This document shows positions 1 to 8,310 of a stretch of DNA of 64,000 nucleotides, piece after piece. The notes beneath the pieces are model-generated. The model was not told the DNA's origin and ran no database searches. It saw nothing but the letters and a program-made list of their open reading frames with translations. The stretch's first letter is position 1. Every line of letters starts with the position of its first letter. The stretch is from Pseudonocardia acidicola. Lineage in GTDB: Bacteria; Actinomycetota; Actinomycetes; Mycobacteriales; Pseudonocardiaceae. A program made the translations under genes and the position numbers. The DNA lies in contig NZ_JAAXLA010000023.1 of the NCBI RefSeq assembly GCF_012911935.1, positions 1 to 64,000 on the forward strand. The letters are read 5' to 3'.

Positions 1-106
1 TGACCTGCACCTGGGCCGGGATATCGGGGTGCCAGCGATTGTGGCCCACGATCTTCTGGTCGGTGAACTTCTTGGTGTTGTCGAGCGGGAACACGACTTG
101 CGGCAT
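1..106 (-). CDS. fmdA: Formamidase/acetamidase, 5' end only (partial)
   Basis: Only the first 35 codons lie in the window; the gene runs off the left edge. The reverse-strand start at 106 reads MPQVVFPLDNTKK, followed by FTDQKIVGHNRWHPDIP. This matches the conserved N-terminus of FmdA/AmdA formamidases, metal-dependent cytosolic enzymes that hydrolyse formamide or short amides to ammonia and the acid. The AmiS/UreI-type channel gene lies 121 bp upstream on the same strand. That is the usual pairing of an amide channel with an amidase, so the two probably supply nitrogen from short amides. Identification rests on the N-terminal signature alone; catalytic residues are outside the window. Confidence 0.75.
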   Translation of the reverse strand, partial: MPQVVFPLDNTKKFTDQKIVGHNRWHPDIPAQVQV

Positions 107-227
107 CGAGCTACTCCCTACTCAGTGATAGATGCGGCGGTCGAGGACGAGGGTCAGGCCCCGCGGCGCCGGGCCCGACCCATCAGTTCGCTGCGTGGAC
201 ACCGGCGGTGCCAGCAGTTGTGAGGGC

Positions 228-869
228 TCAGCCGGCAGGGGCCGGTGCCCCGGTCGGTACCCGCTCGGCCGTGACGTACTTTCCGGGCCGCAGCGTCACG
301 GCCAGCAGGCCGAAGACGACGACGCCGAAGACCGCGAGCGCGATCGCCAACTGGGTCTTGAAGTCGTTGTAATAGCCGGTCAGCAGCAGGAACGCCGGCG
401 CCCAGCCTGTGACCCAGCCCTCGATGGCACACACCGCCCCTGTGTACTTGGTCAGGCTCTCGACCTTCAATCCCAGCACGACGAAGAACAGCGCCCACAG
501 GAATGCCCAGTACAGCCAGATAACGCCGAACGCGGGATCGTGGAAGCGCGTGAAATTCAGCCATGAGTAGACCAGAGCCGACAGCACGACGAAGAAGCAG
601 AAGTAACCGAGCCCTGTCCCATCCAGCCCGAACGACAGGTTGAGCCCGACGTACAGGTACGTGAAGGCGAACAGGTACAGCCCCGCCGCCTGCAGAATAG
701 TGTCCGTGTTACCGTTCGCGGTGAAGATGAGATAGGTGGGGGTGATGATCTGGAGGGCGCCGACGAAGAAGTTCATCGGCGCAGCGGATCTCGCATCTAT
801 CCACCCCAGCAGCATGGCCCCGTTGATGAAGAGCACAGCCCCGACGAAGAGCAATCCGACAGCTGCCAC
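228..869 (-). CDS. amiS: AmiS/UreI-family amide/urea channel
   Basis: The protein has 213 residues with about six or seven hydrophobic segments and no soluble domain, the usual size for AmiS/UreI channels. These pass urea or short amides through the inner membrane. The starting segment (VAAVGLLFVGAVLFING), the Trp/Tyr-rich middle helices and the AIEGWVTGW stretch fit the family. I chose the GTG at 869 because a strong AAGGAGG site lies 9 bp before it; an upstream ATG at 1151 would add about 94 residues of non-membrane, low-quality sequence. It is transcribed toward the formamidase gene, which suggests amide uptake followed by hydrolysis. Confidence 0.85.
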   Translation of the reverse strand: MAAVGLLFVGAVLFINGAMLLGWIDARSAAPMNFFVGALQIITPTYLIFTANGNTDTILQAAGLYLFAFTYLYVGLNLSFGLDGTGLGYFCFFVVLSALVYSWLNFTRFHDPAFGVIWLYWAFLWALFFVVLGLKVESLTKYTGAVCAIEGWVTGWAPAFLLLTGYYNDFKTQLAIALAVFGVVVFGLLAVTLRPGKYVTAERVPTGAPAPAG

Positions 870-1189
870 GCGAGCACACCTCCTTGGCCACAATCCGCCG
901 GCCGCCGGCCAGGCGCGGGCCCAGCGCATCCCTTGCGCCGAGCGCGGCCGATGCGGGCATCGTGCCGCCTCAGCGGCCGCCAAGCCTTCACCGGACCCGT
1001 CGTGGCCTGGCGAGGCACACTTGCAGTGTGCATCAGGAGAGCGATCCAAACAATACCCCCGAAACAAAAAAACGACCCCCGGGAAAATGCGCACGGTACA
1101 ACACGCACATCTTTCCTGGCGGCAGGAGTGATCCCCTGCCGATATCCTCAAGTGTCAGGTATTTGAGCCCTACCCGGATAGGGCAAGCC
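870..1189. other. Gene-free upstream region of amiS
   Basis: I see no credible gene here. The part around 1050-1100 is rich in A and C runs and unlike flanking coding DNA, so it probably holds the amiS-fmdA promoter. An inverted repeat at 1167-1184 (GCCCTA, 6-nt loop, TAGGGC) could be a weak terminator for reverse-strand genes arriving from the right, or an operator. No known regulator site was recognised. Confidence 0.4.
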
Positions 1190-1519
1190 TTATCGTCGCC
1201 CGAGCCGGCCGTGGCTCACTCTCCTACTGGTCCTCCTTTCCTCGCACTCGGACATCGTCGATCGGCGTAGCGCACCAGCGACGAACGGCGGATGGGGGAG
1301 CGGTGCACGCGACAGTTGCGCCACGGGTGGGCCACGCGCGTCGATCTGCCGGGCTCTCGCGGTCCCGCCGTGCTCACCAGGCACCGGCACAACCGCTGAC
1401 CGGGGCGGCTCGGCGACGTCGATGATCGCCCAAATCGCCCGGGCCGGCCCCTCGGTCTTCGGGTCGTTCCGCCCTGCAAGGGGCTCGTGACCTCCGATGT
1501 CTGCTCTCAGCCGGCTCAT
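1190..1519 (-). pseudogene. Possible C-terminal remnant of a short-chain dehydrogenase
   Basis: This is an open frame of 109 codons whose ATG overlaps the stop of the DUF3040 gene (ATGA). The first half contains GHEP, then a stretch ending ARAIWAIIDVAEPP, then a further 25 residues. This resembles the C-terminal end of classical SDR enzymes (GDPAKAARAI..DAPEPP..LGxDA). No Rossmann fold, catalytic Ser-Tyr-Lys or complete domain precedes it, and the last third looks like random GC-rich coding. It may be a decayed end piece, or a chance frame. The resemblance is by eye only. Confidence 0.25.
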
Positions 1520-1797
1520 TCGGTAAGGGGCCTTCGCCTTTTCGCCATGACGAGAAACAGCGGATAGGCGGTCATCAAGGCCAGTCCTCCCGCCATGGGA
1601 GCCGTGACATCACGGAGAGCCAGCCCCATGCACAGCAATAGTGCGCACACGGCCAGGGTCGCGTACGACAGGGCCATCCAAAAATGGCAGGTGCACCGGA
1701 TAGGTTTGCTGAGCTTTCGCGCCAGTTCTGGGTCATCCTTAAGCAGGGCCAGTCCGATCCTGTTCAACTCCGACAATTCATGGTTTTCCAGGGCCAT
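1516..1797 (-). CDS. DUF3040-type small membrane protein
   Basis: The 93-residue product starts MALENHELSELNRIG, followed by LLKDDPELARKL. This is the N-terminal pattern of actinobacterial DUF3040 proteins: a short acidic helix, then two transmembrane segments. The segments lie at about residues 41-60 and 66-85 and end in a basic RKRRR-type tail (AKRRRPLTE). The function of the family is unknown. I start at the ATG at 1797 because the family motif begins right after it; GTG codons a few residues upstream are possible. Local base composition is clearly less GC-rich than the rest of the window, so it may have been acquired with the flanking DNA. Confidence 0.6.
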   Translation of the reverse strand: MALENHELSELNRIGLALLKDDPELARKLSKPIRCTCHFWMALSYATLAVCALLLCMGLALRDVTAPMAGGLALMTAYPLFLVMAKRRRPLTE

Positions 1798-2846
1798 GAG
1801 TCCCACCACCGATCGTACATTAGTTCTCAGAGATGAGCGCGATCCAAGTTTGCGCACACCGCGATCTGCGAAAATGTGCCAGCAGGTCTTGCCCTCACTG
1901 TCGGGCGGGCGAGGCACGCAATGCCGAATCACGCAACGGCACATTTCGAGCATTCGATTCGTCTGAAAGATGGAGCGGTAGGCCAAGCTGTCGCCAACGC
2001 TGGAATCGCGCCGAATATCAATTGCGAGCAGCGCGGCTTCGGCATAACAGATGAGTAAGTGGAGAGGTCTCGCCGTAATCGTGGCAGCGACTGTCGGCGG
2101 CCGGCATCGAAGGACATCTTCGCGCGCATCCCCGACGACAGGGCTGGTAATGCAGCTCTCTGCTCGAAGTAAAGCGACCTGCGGTTCGCGAATCAGGAGA
2201 GGGGAAGAGATTCTCTGGGTGATCATGCAGCCTCCTAGTCGCTCGAGCGAGATCGACTAGGGGCTATCAGCGGTCGGCGCCGCGGTTCTGGCGAGCTCCA
2301 TCACCCATAAGTTGTGGCTTCATGATGGCCTCATGGGCAGCTCACTGCTAGGCTTGTCCCTCCGATGGCCTACAGTTCCTGATGTCGCTCTGGCTCGAAT
2401 CCTCCCGGATGGGACACGACTCCAGATAATGCGTAATCAATCCCCTTTGGTGCAAATGCCTCATGCTGTTCGAGAATCGCGTTGCCCGGCAGATCGGCGT
2501 TTCTACTTCGTGCCGGACAAAGCCGCAATGATGCGGGGCAGGCGTACCTCTTGGCGAACCGGCGGCAGCGAGCAGTTCCGGGGGAAATCCGGGACGTGTC
2601 CTCATTCCGGTATCGAAGATCAGTTGTGCCAGAAGATCAGTTGTGCCACGGGTCGCCGTCCGGCGGCTTGCCTTCTGGGGCTGATCACAATCCGTTCAGG
2701 ATCGTAACGAACTGGGCTGGCTTCGCGACGCCTGACCAGATGACACGGGCGGGGGCCGTATTCCTCCCGCTGCCCGCAGTGATCGAGCCTGACCCGTTCG
2801 CCGGCGATGATCGGCAGGGCGCCGGCCCGGCTGCGATGGACGCGGT
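1798..2846. other. Gene-poor stretch of lower GC
   Basis: About 1 kb has no recognisable gene on either strand. Codon pattern and composition differ from the flanks: AT-richer words such as TTCGTCTGAAAGATGG and AATATCAATTGCG are frequent, and the strong third-position GC bias of the neighbouring genes is absent. The short open frames do not resemble any family I know. This looks like decayed or foreign DNA. It also contains a 17-bp tandem duplication, listed separately. Confidence 0.45.
2615..2648. repeat. 17-bp perfect tandem duplication
   Basis: The unit GAAGATCAGTTGTGCCA occurs twice back to back (2615-2631 and 2632-2648) with no mismatch. It lies in the gene-poor stretch left of the Cys-rich protein gene. 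It may mark a replication-slippage or repair junction. Confidence 0.9.
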
Positions 2847-3245
2847 TCAGAAGCTGAGGGATTTCTCCAGATGCTGGAGGGCCTCGGCGCACCGCTTGGC
2901 GCTCTCGGAGTGCAGGCGGCAGTGCTCGTACTGAGCGGCGTGTGGCCCGCAGGCCGCTGCGCTGGCCTGGCAGGCCAGCGCACAGGCGTGCACGACGGAT
3001 CCGACGATGTTCAGGTCGGTCGCCGGGCCTCGGGACAGGACGTGTTCGGTCGCGTCGCACATGTCCGCGCAGTCGAGGTCTCGGCGCACCTCCGTCACCA
3101 TGCCGCCGACCTCGACCATGGCCATCGCACAGGCGTTCGCGGCCTGCTCGCACTCTCTGAGAGCGTCGAGCACCGTGGCGAGTTCGGCGTGGGCCGGGAC
3201 CGGTCCGGCTCCGGCGCTGTCGATGACCTGCAGAGTCTCGGTCAC
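2847..3245 (-). CDS. Four-helix-bundle Cys-rich copper-binding protein (Csp/DUF326 type)
   Basis: The 132-residue protein carries nine cysteines spaced along predicted helices (REC, NAC, LDC, DMC, HAC, LAC, AAC, EHC, KRC) and several histidines. This matches cytosolic Csp-type four-helix bundles that store many Cu(I) ions in their core. No signal peptide is visible, so it should act in the cytoplasm. The GTG at 3245 is chosen because AGGAG lies 8 bp before it; an in-frame GTG at 3260 overlaps that site. It is divergent from the DUF5134/PepSY genes and lies a few kb from a CsoR-type repressor, which supports a copper role. The DUF326 assignment is based on Cys pattern and length. Confidence 0.8.
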   Translation of the reverse strand: MTETLQVIDSAGAGPVPAHAELATVLDALRECEQAANACAMAMVEVGGMVTEVRRDLDCADMCDATEHVLSRGPATDLNIVGSVVHACALACQASAAACGPHAAQYEHCRLHSESAKRCAEALQHLEKSLSF

Positions 3246-3677
3246 TGGTCTGCTCCTCACCGTCGACCAGGACGCAACCGTCCTCCGTGACCGCCGGGAT
3301 GCGCCAGTGGTCGGCGGCGATTGTGTGCGGGCATCGGCGAGACGAGGATAGAAGGTGGAATCGCCGGTATGTCGGTAAAGTTCGGATCGCGGTCAGGTGC
3401 TCGCCGTGCCCTCTCACGCTTTCGGGCCCAGGCGGGAACGCATTGCCCCTACCCCGTGACCGTATGGAATCAAATCGACTCGAGGAGTTAGCCTCCGCCG
3501 CGATTGGTGCTACACGATCGGGGGTCTGGCAATGAACGGGGCGTGTCGTGGCTGGATCCGGGAACGGGTTCTGCGGGCTGGGCTCGCGGCACCGGGACCG
3601 GCTTCCGGCGGCGATGCCCTCGGGGCCTGGTCCGGTCGTTGCGGCGCACCGTCCGCAGGACGACGAAGGGGCCTCGT
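3246..3677. promoter_or_regulatory. Divergent promoter region of the copper cluster
   Basis: This gap separates the reverse-strand Csp-type gene from the forward DUF5134 gene and must hold both promoters. A TACCCC half-site lies near 3450, but I could not find the second half expected of a CsoR operator, so no operator is claimed. An in-frame forward extension of the DUF5134 ORF runs through the right part, but it is low-quality Arg/Gly-rich sequence and is probably not translated. Confidence 0.4.
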
Positions 3678-4478
3678 GTGAACTTTCCGCTTCCGCTGGC
3701 GGTGGCGTTGACCGTCCTGTTCGCCATCACCGGGGCGTACTCGCTGGTGCGCTGGGCATCGTTGGTGTCGGCCCGCTCGGTGCGCGGTGGGGACCCGTTG
3801 ACCGAGTTGTTCCATCTCGTGATGAGCGTGGCCATGGTTGCCATGACGTGGGCGTGGAGCGGCTCGCTGGGTGACCGGGTGCAGATCATCGTGTTCACCG
3901 GGTTCGGCGTGTACTTCCTGTGGCGGCTCGGGATCGCGGGGCGCACAGGTGTCCGATCCGGTCATGGCCGGATCGAGCTGGGCTACCACGTGCTGATGGC
4001 CGCGGCGATGGTCTGGATGGTCGCCGGGATGCCGGTGCTGATGGGCACGTCCTCGGGCGGTGCTGCGCACGCGGGGCACAGCGGCTCTGCGGGCATGGCC
4101 TCCATGCCTGACATGCCCGGCATGCCGATGAGCACGGCTGCCATGTCCGGTACGCCGATGAGCGCCGGGGCGACGCCGGCGTGGGCGGTCGGGCTGAGCG
4201 TGCTGCTGTCCGCTGCTCTGCTGGGCGCTGCGGTGATGTGGGGCGTCCGGGTGTTGCGGCACGCCACGCACGAACCGGTACCGGCCGTCACGCTCGTCCC
4301 GGCCGCTGCTGAGCCGACCGCCACCACACGGACCGCCCCCACACAGGCCGGCGCGCCTGGCTCGGCGCCGCCGGCGGCGGGGGCGCAGGCCCGTCGGCTG
4401 CTCGGCGCCCGCGGTTCGGCCGGCTGTCATCTGCTGATGAGTCTCGGCATGGCGGCGATGTTGCTCGCGATGCTGTAG
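3678..4478 (+). CDS. DUF5134 membrane protein with Met/His-rich loop
   Basis: The 266-residue protein has about five hydrophobic segments, and a loop at about residues 132-165 is packed with Met, His and Ser (GHSGSAGMASMPDMPGMPMS). That composition is typical of copper-binding extracytoplasmic loops. DUF5134 proteins are actinobacterial, of unknown function and often found near copper genes. The GTG at 3678 has AAGGGG about 7 bp upstream and begins right before the first membrane segment; longer starts add about 58 Arg/Gly-rich residues. It is followed 104 bp later by the PepSY gene, probably in one operon. A role in copper binding or transfer at the membrane is inference. Confidence 0.75.
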   Translation: MNFPLPLAVALTVLFAITGAYSLVRWASLVSARSVRGGDPLTELFHLVMSVAMVAMTWAWSGSLGDRVQIIVFTGFGVYFLWRLGIAGRTGVRSGHGRIELGYHVLMAAAMVWMVAGMPVLMGTSSGGAAHAGHSGSAGMASMPDMPGMPMSTAAMSGTPMSAGATPAWAVGLSVLLSAALLGAAVMWGVRVLRHATHEPVPAVTLVPAAAEPTATTRTAPTQAGAPGSAPPAAGAQARRLLGARGSAGCHLLMSLGMAAMLLAML

Positions 4479-4582
4479 AGGTCGCCGGCCGGTTCGGCCG
4501 GCCCTTCTCCCGTCTCCGATGACTGCGGTGGCCGCGCTCCTGCGGTCCGACCGTCGAACCCGCACGCCCGCGAGGAGCGCCC

Positions 4583-6040
4583 ATGTCCGATACCACCGAG
4601 ACCCGCCCGGTCGGGCTCGACGAGATGGTGGAGGCGCCGGCCGAAGGCGCCGCGATCCCGCCGGCTCCCCCCGCGCCCGCGGCGACGACCCGGGCCGGCG
4701 CGTGGAGCTGGTGGTGGCAGGGGCTGCGGCCGCTGGTGCTGCGGCTGCACTTCTACGCCGGGCTGCTGGTCGGCCCGTTCCTGCTGGTCGCGGCGACGAC
4801 CGGGTTGCTGTACACGCTGACCCCGCAGCTCGAGCAACTGGTCTACCGCCACGAGCTGACCGTGCCGGTCGGGGCCCGGGCGCTGCCACTGCAGCAGCAG
4901 GTCGCGGCGGCGGCCGCGGCCCTGCCGCAGGGCACGCTGACCGCGATCCGCCCGCCGGGTACCCCGGGGGGCACGACCCGTGTCGTGTTCGCCGCGCCGG
5001 GGCTGGCCGACGGATACTCCCGTACGGTGTTCGTCGACCCCTACACCGCGCAGGTCCGGGGCGCGCTGACGACCTACGGGGAGTGGCTCCCGCTGCGTGC
5101 CTGGTTCGACGAGCTGCACCGCACCCTGCACCTCGGCGACGTCGGACGGGTCTACAGCGAGCTGGCTGCCAGCTGGTTGTGGGTCCTGACGCTCAGCGGG
5201 CTGGGGATCTGGGTGATCCGCCGGCGCCGGGCCGAGCGGCTGCGCCGCACCTTGGCCCCGGAGTTCGCCGCGACGAGGCGAGTGCGGTTGCGCTCCTGGC
5301 ACGGTTCGGTCGGGCTGTGGGCGAGCGCCGGGCTGCTGTTCCTGTCCGCGACCGGGCTGACCTGGTCGCACTTCGCCGGCGACAACGTCAGCGCGCTGCG
5401 CTCGGCGCTGCACTGGAGCACCCCGTCGGTCACCAAGACGCTGCCCCCCACCCCTACCACTGCCGCCGCCCCGCCCGCTGCCGCGGCGGGGACCGTCGGC
5501 ATCGGGGCCACGGCGGACCGGGTGCTGGCCGCCGCCCGCTCGGAAGGCCTCACCGATCCGGTCCAGATCACCCCGGCGAGCAAGCCGGGCCAGGCCTGGG
5601 TCGTCGCGCAGGTGCAGCGGTCCTGGCCGGAGAAGCAGGACTCCGTGGCCGTCGACCCGAACACCGGCACCGTCGTCGACGTGCTGCGCTTCGCCGACTG
5701 GCCGATCGCGGCGAAGCTGGCGCGCTGGGGCATCGACACCCACATGGGCCTGTTGTTCGGAGTGGTCAACCAGATCCTGCTCGCCGCACTGGCCCTCGGC
5801 CTGATCTGCGTGGTGATCTGGGGCTACCGCATGTGGTGGCTGCGCCGCCCGACCCCCGGCGGCCTCGCCGGCGCCCCCGGCGGCAACCAACGGCCCAGCC
5901 TGGGAGCCGTCATCGTCATCGGCGTCCTCGCCGTCGGTGTGGGCCTGTTCGAACCCGTGCTCGGCTGCTCGCTGCTGGTCTTCCTGGCCATCGACGGCAT
6001 CCGCAGTCACCTGCGAACCGGCTCCGGTTCCCGCGTGTAG
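4583..6040 (+). CDS. PepSY-associated transmembrane protein
   Basis: The 485-residue protein has the PepSY_TM layout: a first membrane helix after an RLHFYAGL motif (about residue 53), a periplasmic PepSY module, a second helix, the WHGSVGLWAS segment with its conserved His (about residue 240), a second PepSY-like module with SVAVDPNTG, and two or three C-terminal helices preceded by a WGIDTHMG histidine motif. Relatives are linked to metal or haem reduction and transport, but biochemistry is sparse. AGGAG lies 6 bp before the ATG. Its place between the DUF5134 gene and the CsoR-type repressor points to copper. Confidence 0.85.
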   Translation: MSDTTETRPVGLDEMVEAPAEGAAIPPAPPAPAATTRAGAWSWWWQGLRPLVLRLHFYAGLLVGPFLLVAATTGLLYTLTPQLEQLVYRHELTVPVGARALPLQQQVAAAAAALPQGTLTAIRPPGTPGGTTRVVFAAPGLADGYSRTVFVDPYTAQVRGALTTYGEWLPLRAWFDELHRTLHLGDVGRVYSELAASWLWVLTLSGLGIWVIRRRRAERLRRTLAPEFAATRRVRLRSWHGSVGLWASAGLLFLSATGLTWSHFAGDNVSALRSALHWSTPSVTKTLPPTPTTAAAPPAAAAGTVGIGATADRVLAAARSEGLTDPVQITPASKPGQAWVVAQVQRSWPEKQDSVAVDPNTGTVVDVLRFADWPIAAKLARWGIDTHMGLLFGVVNQILLAALALGLICVVIWGYRMWWLRRPTPGGLAGAPGGNQRPSLGAVIVIGVLAVGVGLFEPVLGCSLLVFLAIDGIRSHLRTGSGSRV

Positions 6041-6214
6041 ACCAACGAGCCTCACCGCGCGGCCCGATCGGTCCGCTGATGGCCGCCGCCACGACGGCCA
6101 TAGTGGTTCACGCCCGATTGCGTCCGCCGACCGGATCCCGCCCGCGGGGCCGGTGGAGCGCCCGGGTGGGCCGGGGTCGGCCCCGGCACACCCGGACCGG
6201 CCAGGCCTGCCCGG

Positions 6215-6496
6215 TCAGGACTTGACCAGCCGGGCGATGGCGGCGTTGGCCTCGCGAACCTTTTGCGTGGCCAGTTCCCCGCCCTGCGCCGCGGCGTCGG
6301 TCACGCAGTGGGCGAGGTGGGCGTCGAGCAGTTGCAGGGCGACGTCCCGCAGCGCCCGAGTGGCCGTCGCCACCTGTGTCAGCACGTCGATGCAGTACGT
6401 GTCGCTCTCGATCATGCCGGCGAGGTCGGCGACCTGCCCCTCAATGCCGCGCAGCTGGGCCAGCAGCACGTCCTTGTCATCGGCGTAGCCGTTCAT
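6215..6496 (-). CDS. csoR: CsoR-family copper-sensing repressor
   Basis: The 94-residue all-helical protein keeps the Cu(I) triad of CsoR: Cys in TYCIDVL, then His and Cys in the DAHLAHCV motif. With the GTG one codon upstream (6499) the triad numbering would be C36/H61/C65, identical to M. tuberculosis CsoR; with the ATG at 6496 it is one lower. I prefer the ATG, with AGGGATGG just upstream. CsoR binds promoter DNA without metal and leaves when Cu(I) binds. It is convergent with the PepSY gene, and the Csp-type, DUF5134 and PepSY genes are its likely targets. No operator was identified. Confidence 0.9.
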   Translation of the reverse strand: MNGYADDKDVLLAQLRGIEGQVADLAGMIESDTYCIDVLTQVATATRALRDVALQLLDAHLAHCVTDAAAQGGELATQKVREANAAIARLVKS

Positions 6497-6689
6497 CACC
6501 CATCCCTATCACCCAAGCTCCCCTGCCGATCCCGGCCCAGTGATGTCGGGGCCGGCGGGCGCGCGGCGCGATGGCCGCGAGCCCACATCGCGGCCCGGTC
6601 AACGGCCGTCACAGAGCGGCGCTTCTGCCACTGTCGTCGCTGGTAGAAGTCATAAGAGTCTCATCCGCATCGCTTGGAGTCTCGTCCGC

Positions 6690-6930
6690 ACCACGTGCAG
6701 GCCGCCCGTCGCCCGCTCACGAGGGCACGCCGGCCGCGGCTCGCCGTGACGAGTCCCAGACTCGTGAGCTCAGCTGCAGCGCGGTTCGCAGTGCCCGCCG
6801 AGACGCTGTAGCGCTCCTTCAGTTGCCGTTGACAGCCGGGCCGTCGGGATTGGATCGCCCGGCTTCAGCGCACCGCAGGTGATCGCCCCGGGAATGTCGG
6901 CGGCGATCCGCTTGTACGGCGGCGCCGGCT
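6690..6930 (-). pseudogene. Broken GntR-family regulator (HTH domain)
   Basis: Reading the reverse strand, one frame gives PPYKRIAADIPGAITCGALK, then PGDPIPTAR. After a shift, another frame continues RQLKERYSVSAGTANRAAAE, then LTSLGLVTASRGRRALVS. Together these make the winged helix of a GntR regulator of the short actinobacterial type. The two parts fit if the 10 nt between the AR codons and the CAACTGAAGG segment are an insertion, which breaks the frame. No valid start or effector domain is visible. It lies between csoR and tRNA-Arg. Confidence 0.7.
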
Positions 6931-7116
6931 CATCCGGTGCATCACCGAGGTCGCGGCTGTGCGCGGGTGAGCGCGCGGCTCGATGGGGGCGCCGGCATCC
7001 GGAGGCCGAGCGAGCCGGCTGCTCGACCGTTGCCTTCGTGCGTGGGTTGCGATGCTCGTCGCACCACGCATGACCCCACGACCAGTGCGGACAACGTCAT
7101 CACACCGGGTCTGACG

Positions 7117-7192
7117 TGGTGCCCCCGGCAGGATTCGAACCTGCGACGCACGGTTTAGGAAACCGATGCTCTATCCCCTGAGCTACGAGGGC
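7117..7192 (-). tRNA. tRNA-Arg (anticodon CCT)
   Basis: The reverse strand reads GCCCTCGTAGCTCAGGGGAT through to the encoded CCA. The acceptor stem GCCCTCG/CGGGGGC, D arm, anticodon loop TTCCTAA (anticodon CCT, reading AGG), and T arm GCAGGTTCGAATCCTGC are all complete. Discriminator A is followed by an encoded CCA. It stands at the left edge of the decayed amino-sugar locus, a typical position for past integration or deletion events. Confidence 0.97.
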
Positions 7193-7299
7193 TGCGCCCC
7201 GCATCCTAGCCGCGTGGCGGTGGTGCCCCGCCGCCACGGGTGCCGCAGCCGCCCAGGGCGGGGTGGCGTGGCGGTCTCGCCTGCCCGCCGACGGCGTCA

Positions 7300-7860
7300 C
7301 CGAACGGTGATCGCGCTGACCTCGACTCGATCGTCGGGACGGTCACGGTCACCGACCAGCAGGCGATCGCCGACACCGCCCGGATCCTGGACAGGTCGGC
7401 GCTGGCCGAGGCCGTCTCGGCCACGTCCGCAGCGCGCCGCATCGACATCTTCGGCGTCGGTGCGAGCGCCGTGGTGGCCCTGGACCTGCAGCAGAAGCTG
7501 CACCGGATCGGGTTGATCGCCTACCAGTGGAGCGACACCCACGCCGCGCTGACCGCTGCCGCGCGCTCGACTCGCGGGACGTCGCCGTCGGGATCGCGCA
7601 CACCGGTGAGACGCGGGACACGGTCGAGGCGCTGACCGAGGCGACGTCCCGCGGCGCCCGCACGATCGGGGTGACGAGCGTCCCGCGCTCCACGCTGGCC
7701 CGGGTCGCCGACCTCGTTCTCGTCACCAGCGCTCGCGAGACCACCTTCCGCTCGGGCGCGACGGCATCGCGCATCGCCGCGCTGGACGCCACCCGGCAGG
7801 CCGTCGCCATCCGGCGCTTCGCCCAGTCCCGGTCCGACGACGGACCCCTACCCCGAGGAG
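7300..7860 (+). pseudogene. Remnant of MurR/RpiR-family regulator (SIS domain)
   Basis: The first frame (to about 7562) gives IVGTVTVTDQQAIADTARIL, then RRIDIFGVGASAVVALDLQQ, then KLHRIGLIAYQWSDTHAALT. After a shift the second frame (from about 7567) gives [20 protein letters not shown] and later [20 protein letters not shown]. This is the SIS sugar-phosphate sensing domain of MurR/RpiR repressors. The N-terminal HTH (about 75 residues) is missing, the frame breaks in mid-domain, and a few codons are lost at the break. It cannot make a working regulator. The murQ and nagB pieces that follow explain its former role in amino-sugar recycling. Confidence 0.8.
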
Positions 7861-7887
7861 GCGCCGCGGTGAGCCGACCGCGTCACG

Positions 7888-8310
7888 GCGTTCGTGTCAC
7901 GTCACCGACCGAGAAGGTGAACCCGGCCACCTGGTGATCGACGAGGTGCCGACCATCCGCGTGGTCGAGATGCTCAACGACGAGGACGCCCATGTCCCCG
8001 CCGCGGTGCTCCCGGAGCTCGCCGCGCTGGTCGACGACGCGGCCGAGCGGGTCGCGCCCGCCGACGTGGTGATCGGCCTGACCGCCTCGGGACGCACCCC
8101 CTACGTCGGAGGTGCCCTCCGCGCGGCCCGGGAGGCGGGTGCGGTCACCGTGCTGGTGACGTCCAACCCGGAGGCACCGCTGGCGCCCCTGGCCACGCAC
8201 GTGATCGCGGTGGACGGGGCCGGAGGCGATCGCCGGCTCGACCCGTCTGAAGGCCGGCACCGCCCAGAAACTGGTGCTCAACACCTTCTCGACCGCGCTG
8301 ATGATCCGGC
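7888..8310 (+). pseudogene. murQ: Remnant of N-acetylmuramic acid 6-phosphate etherase
   Basis: The piece starts [12 protein letters not shown], hits an early stop through a 1-2 nt shift (ACCTGGTGA), and continues in another frame with [28 protein letters not shown], then [20 protein letters not shown] and [21 protein letters not shown] third frame near 8225 gives [20 protein letters not shown]. All are MurQ motifs, but the segment between about residues 50 and 165 of a normal MurQ, including the first half of the SIS fold, is deleted. MurQ normally cleaves the lactyl ether of MurNAc-6-P during peptidoglycan recycling. The gene is dead. Confidence 0.8.

Noticed and set aside
3246..3677. A CsoR operator
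   Set aside because: Only a single TACCCC half-site was found, without the matching GGGGTA arm.
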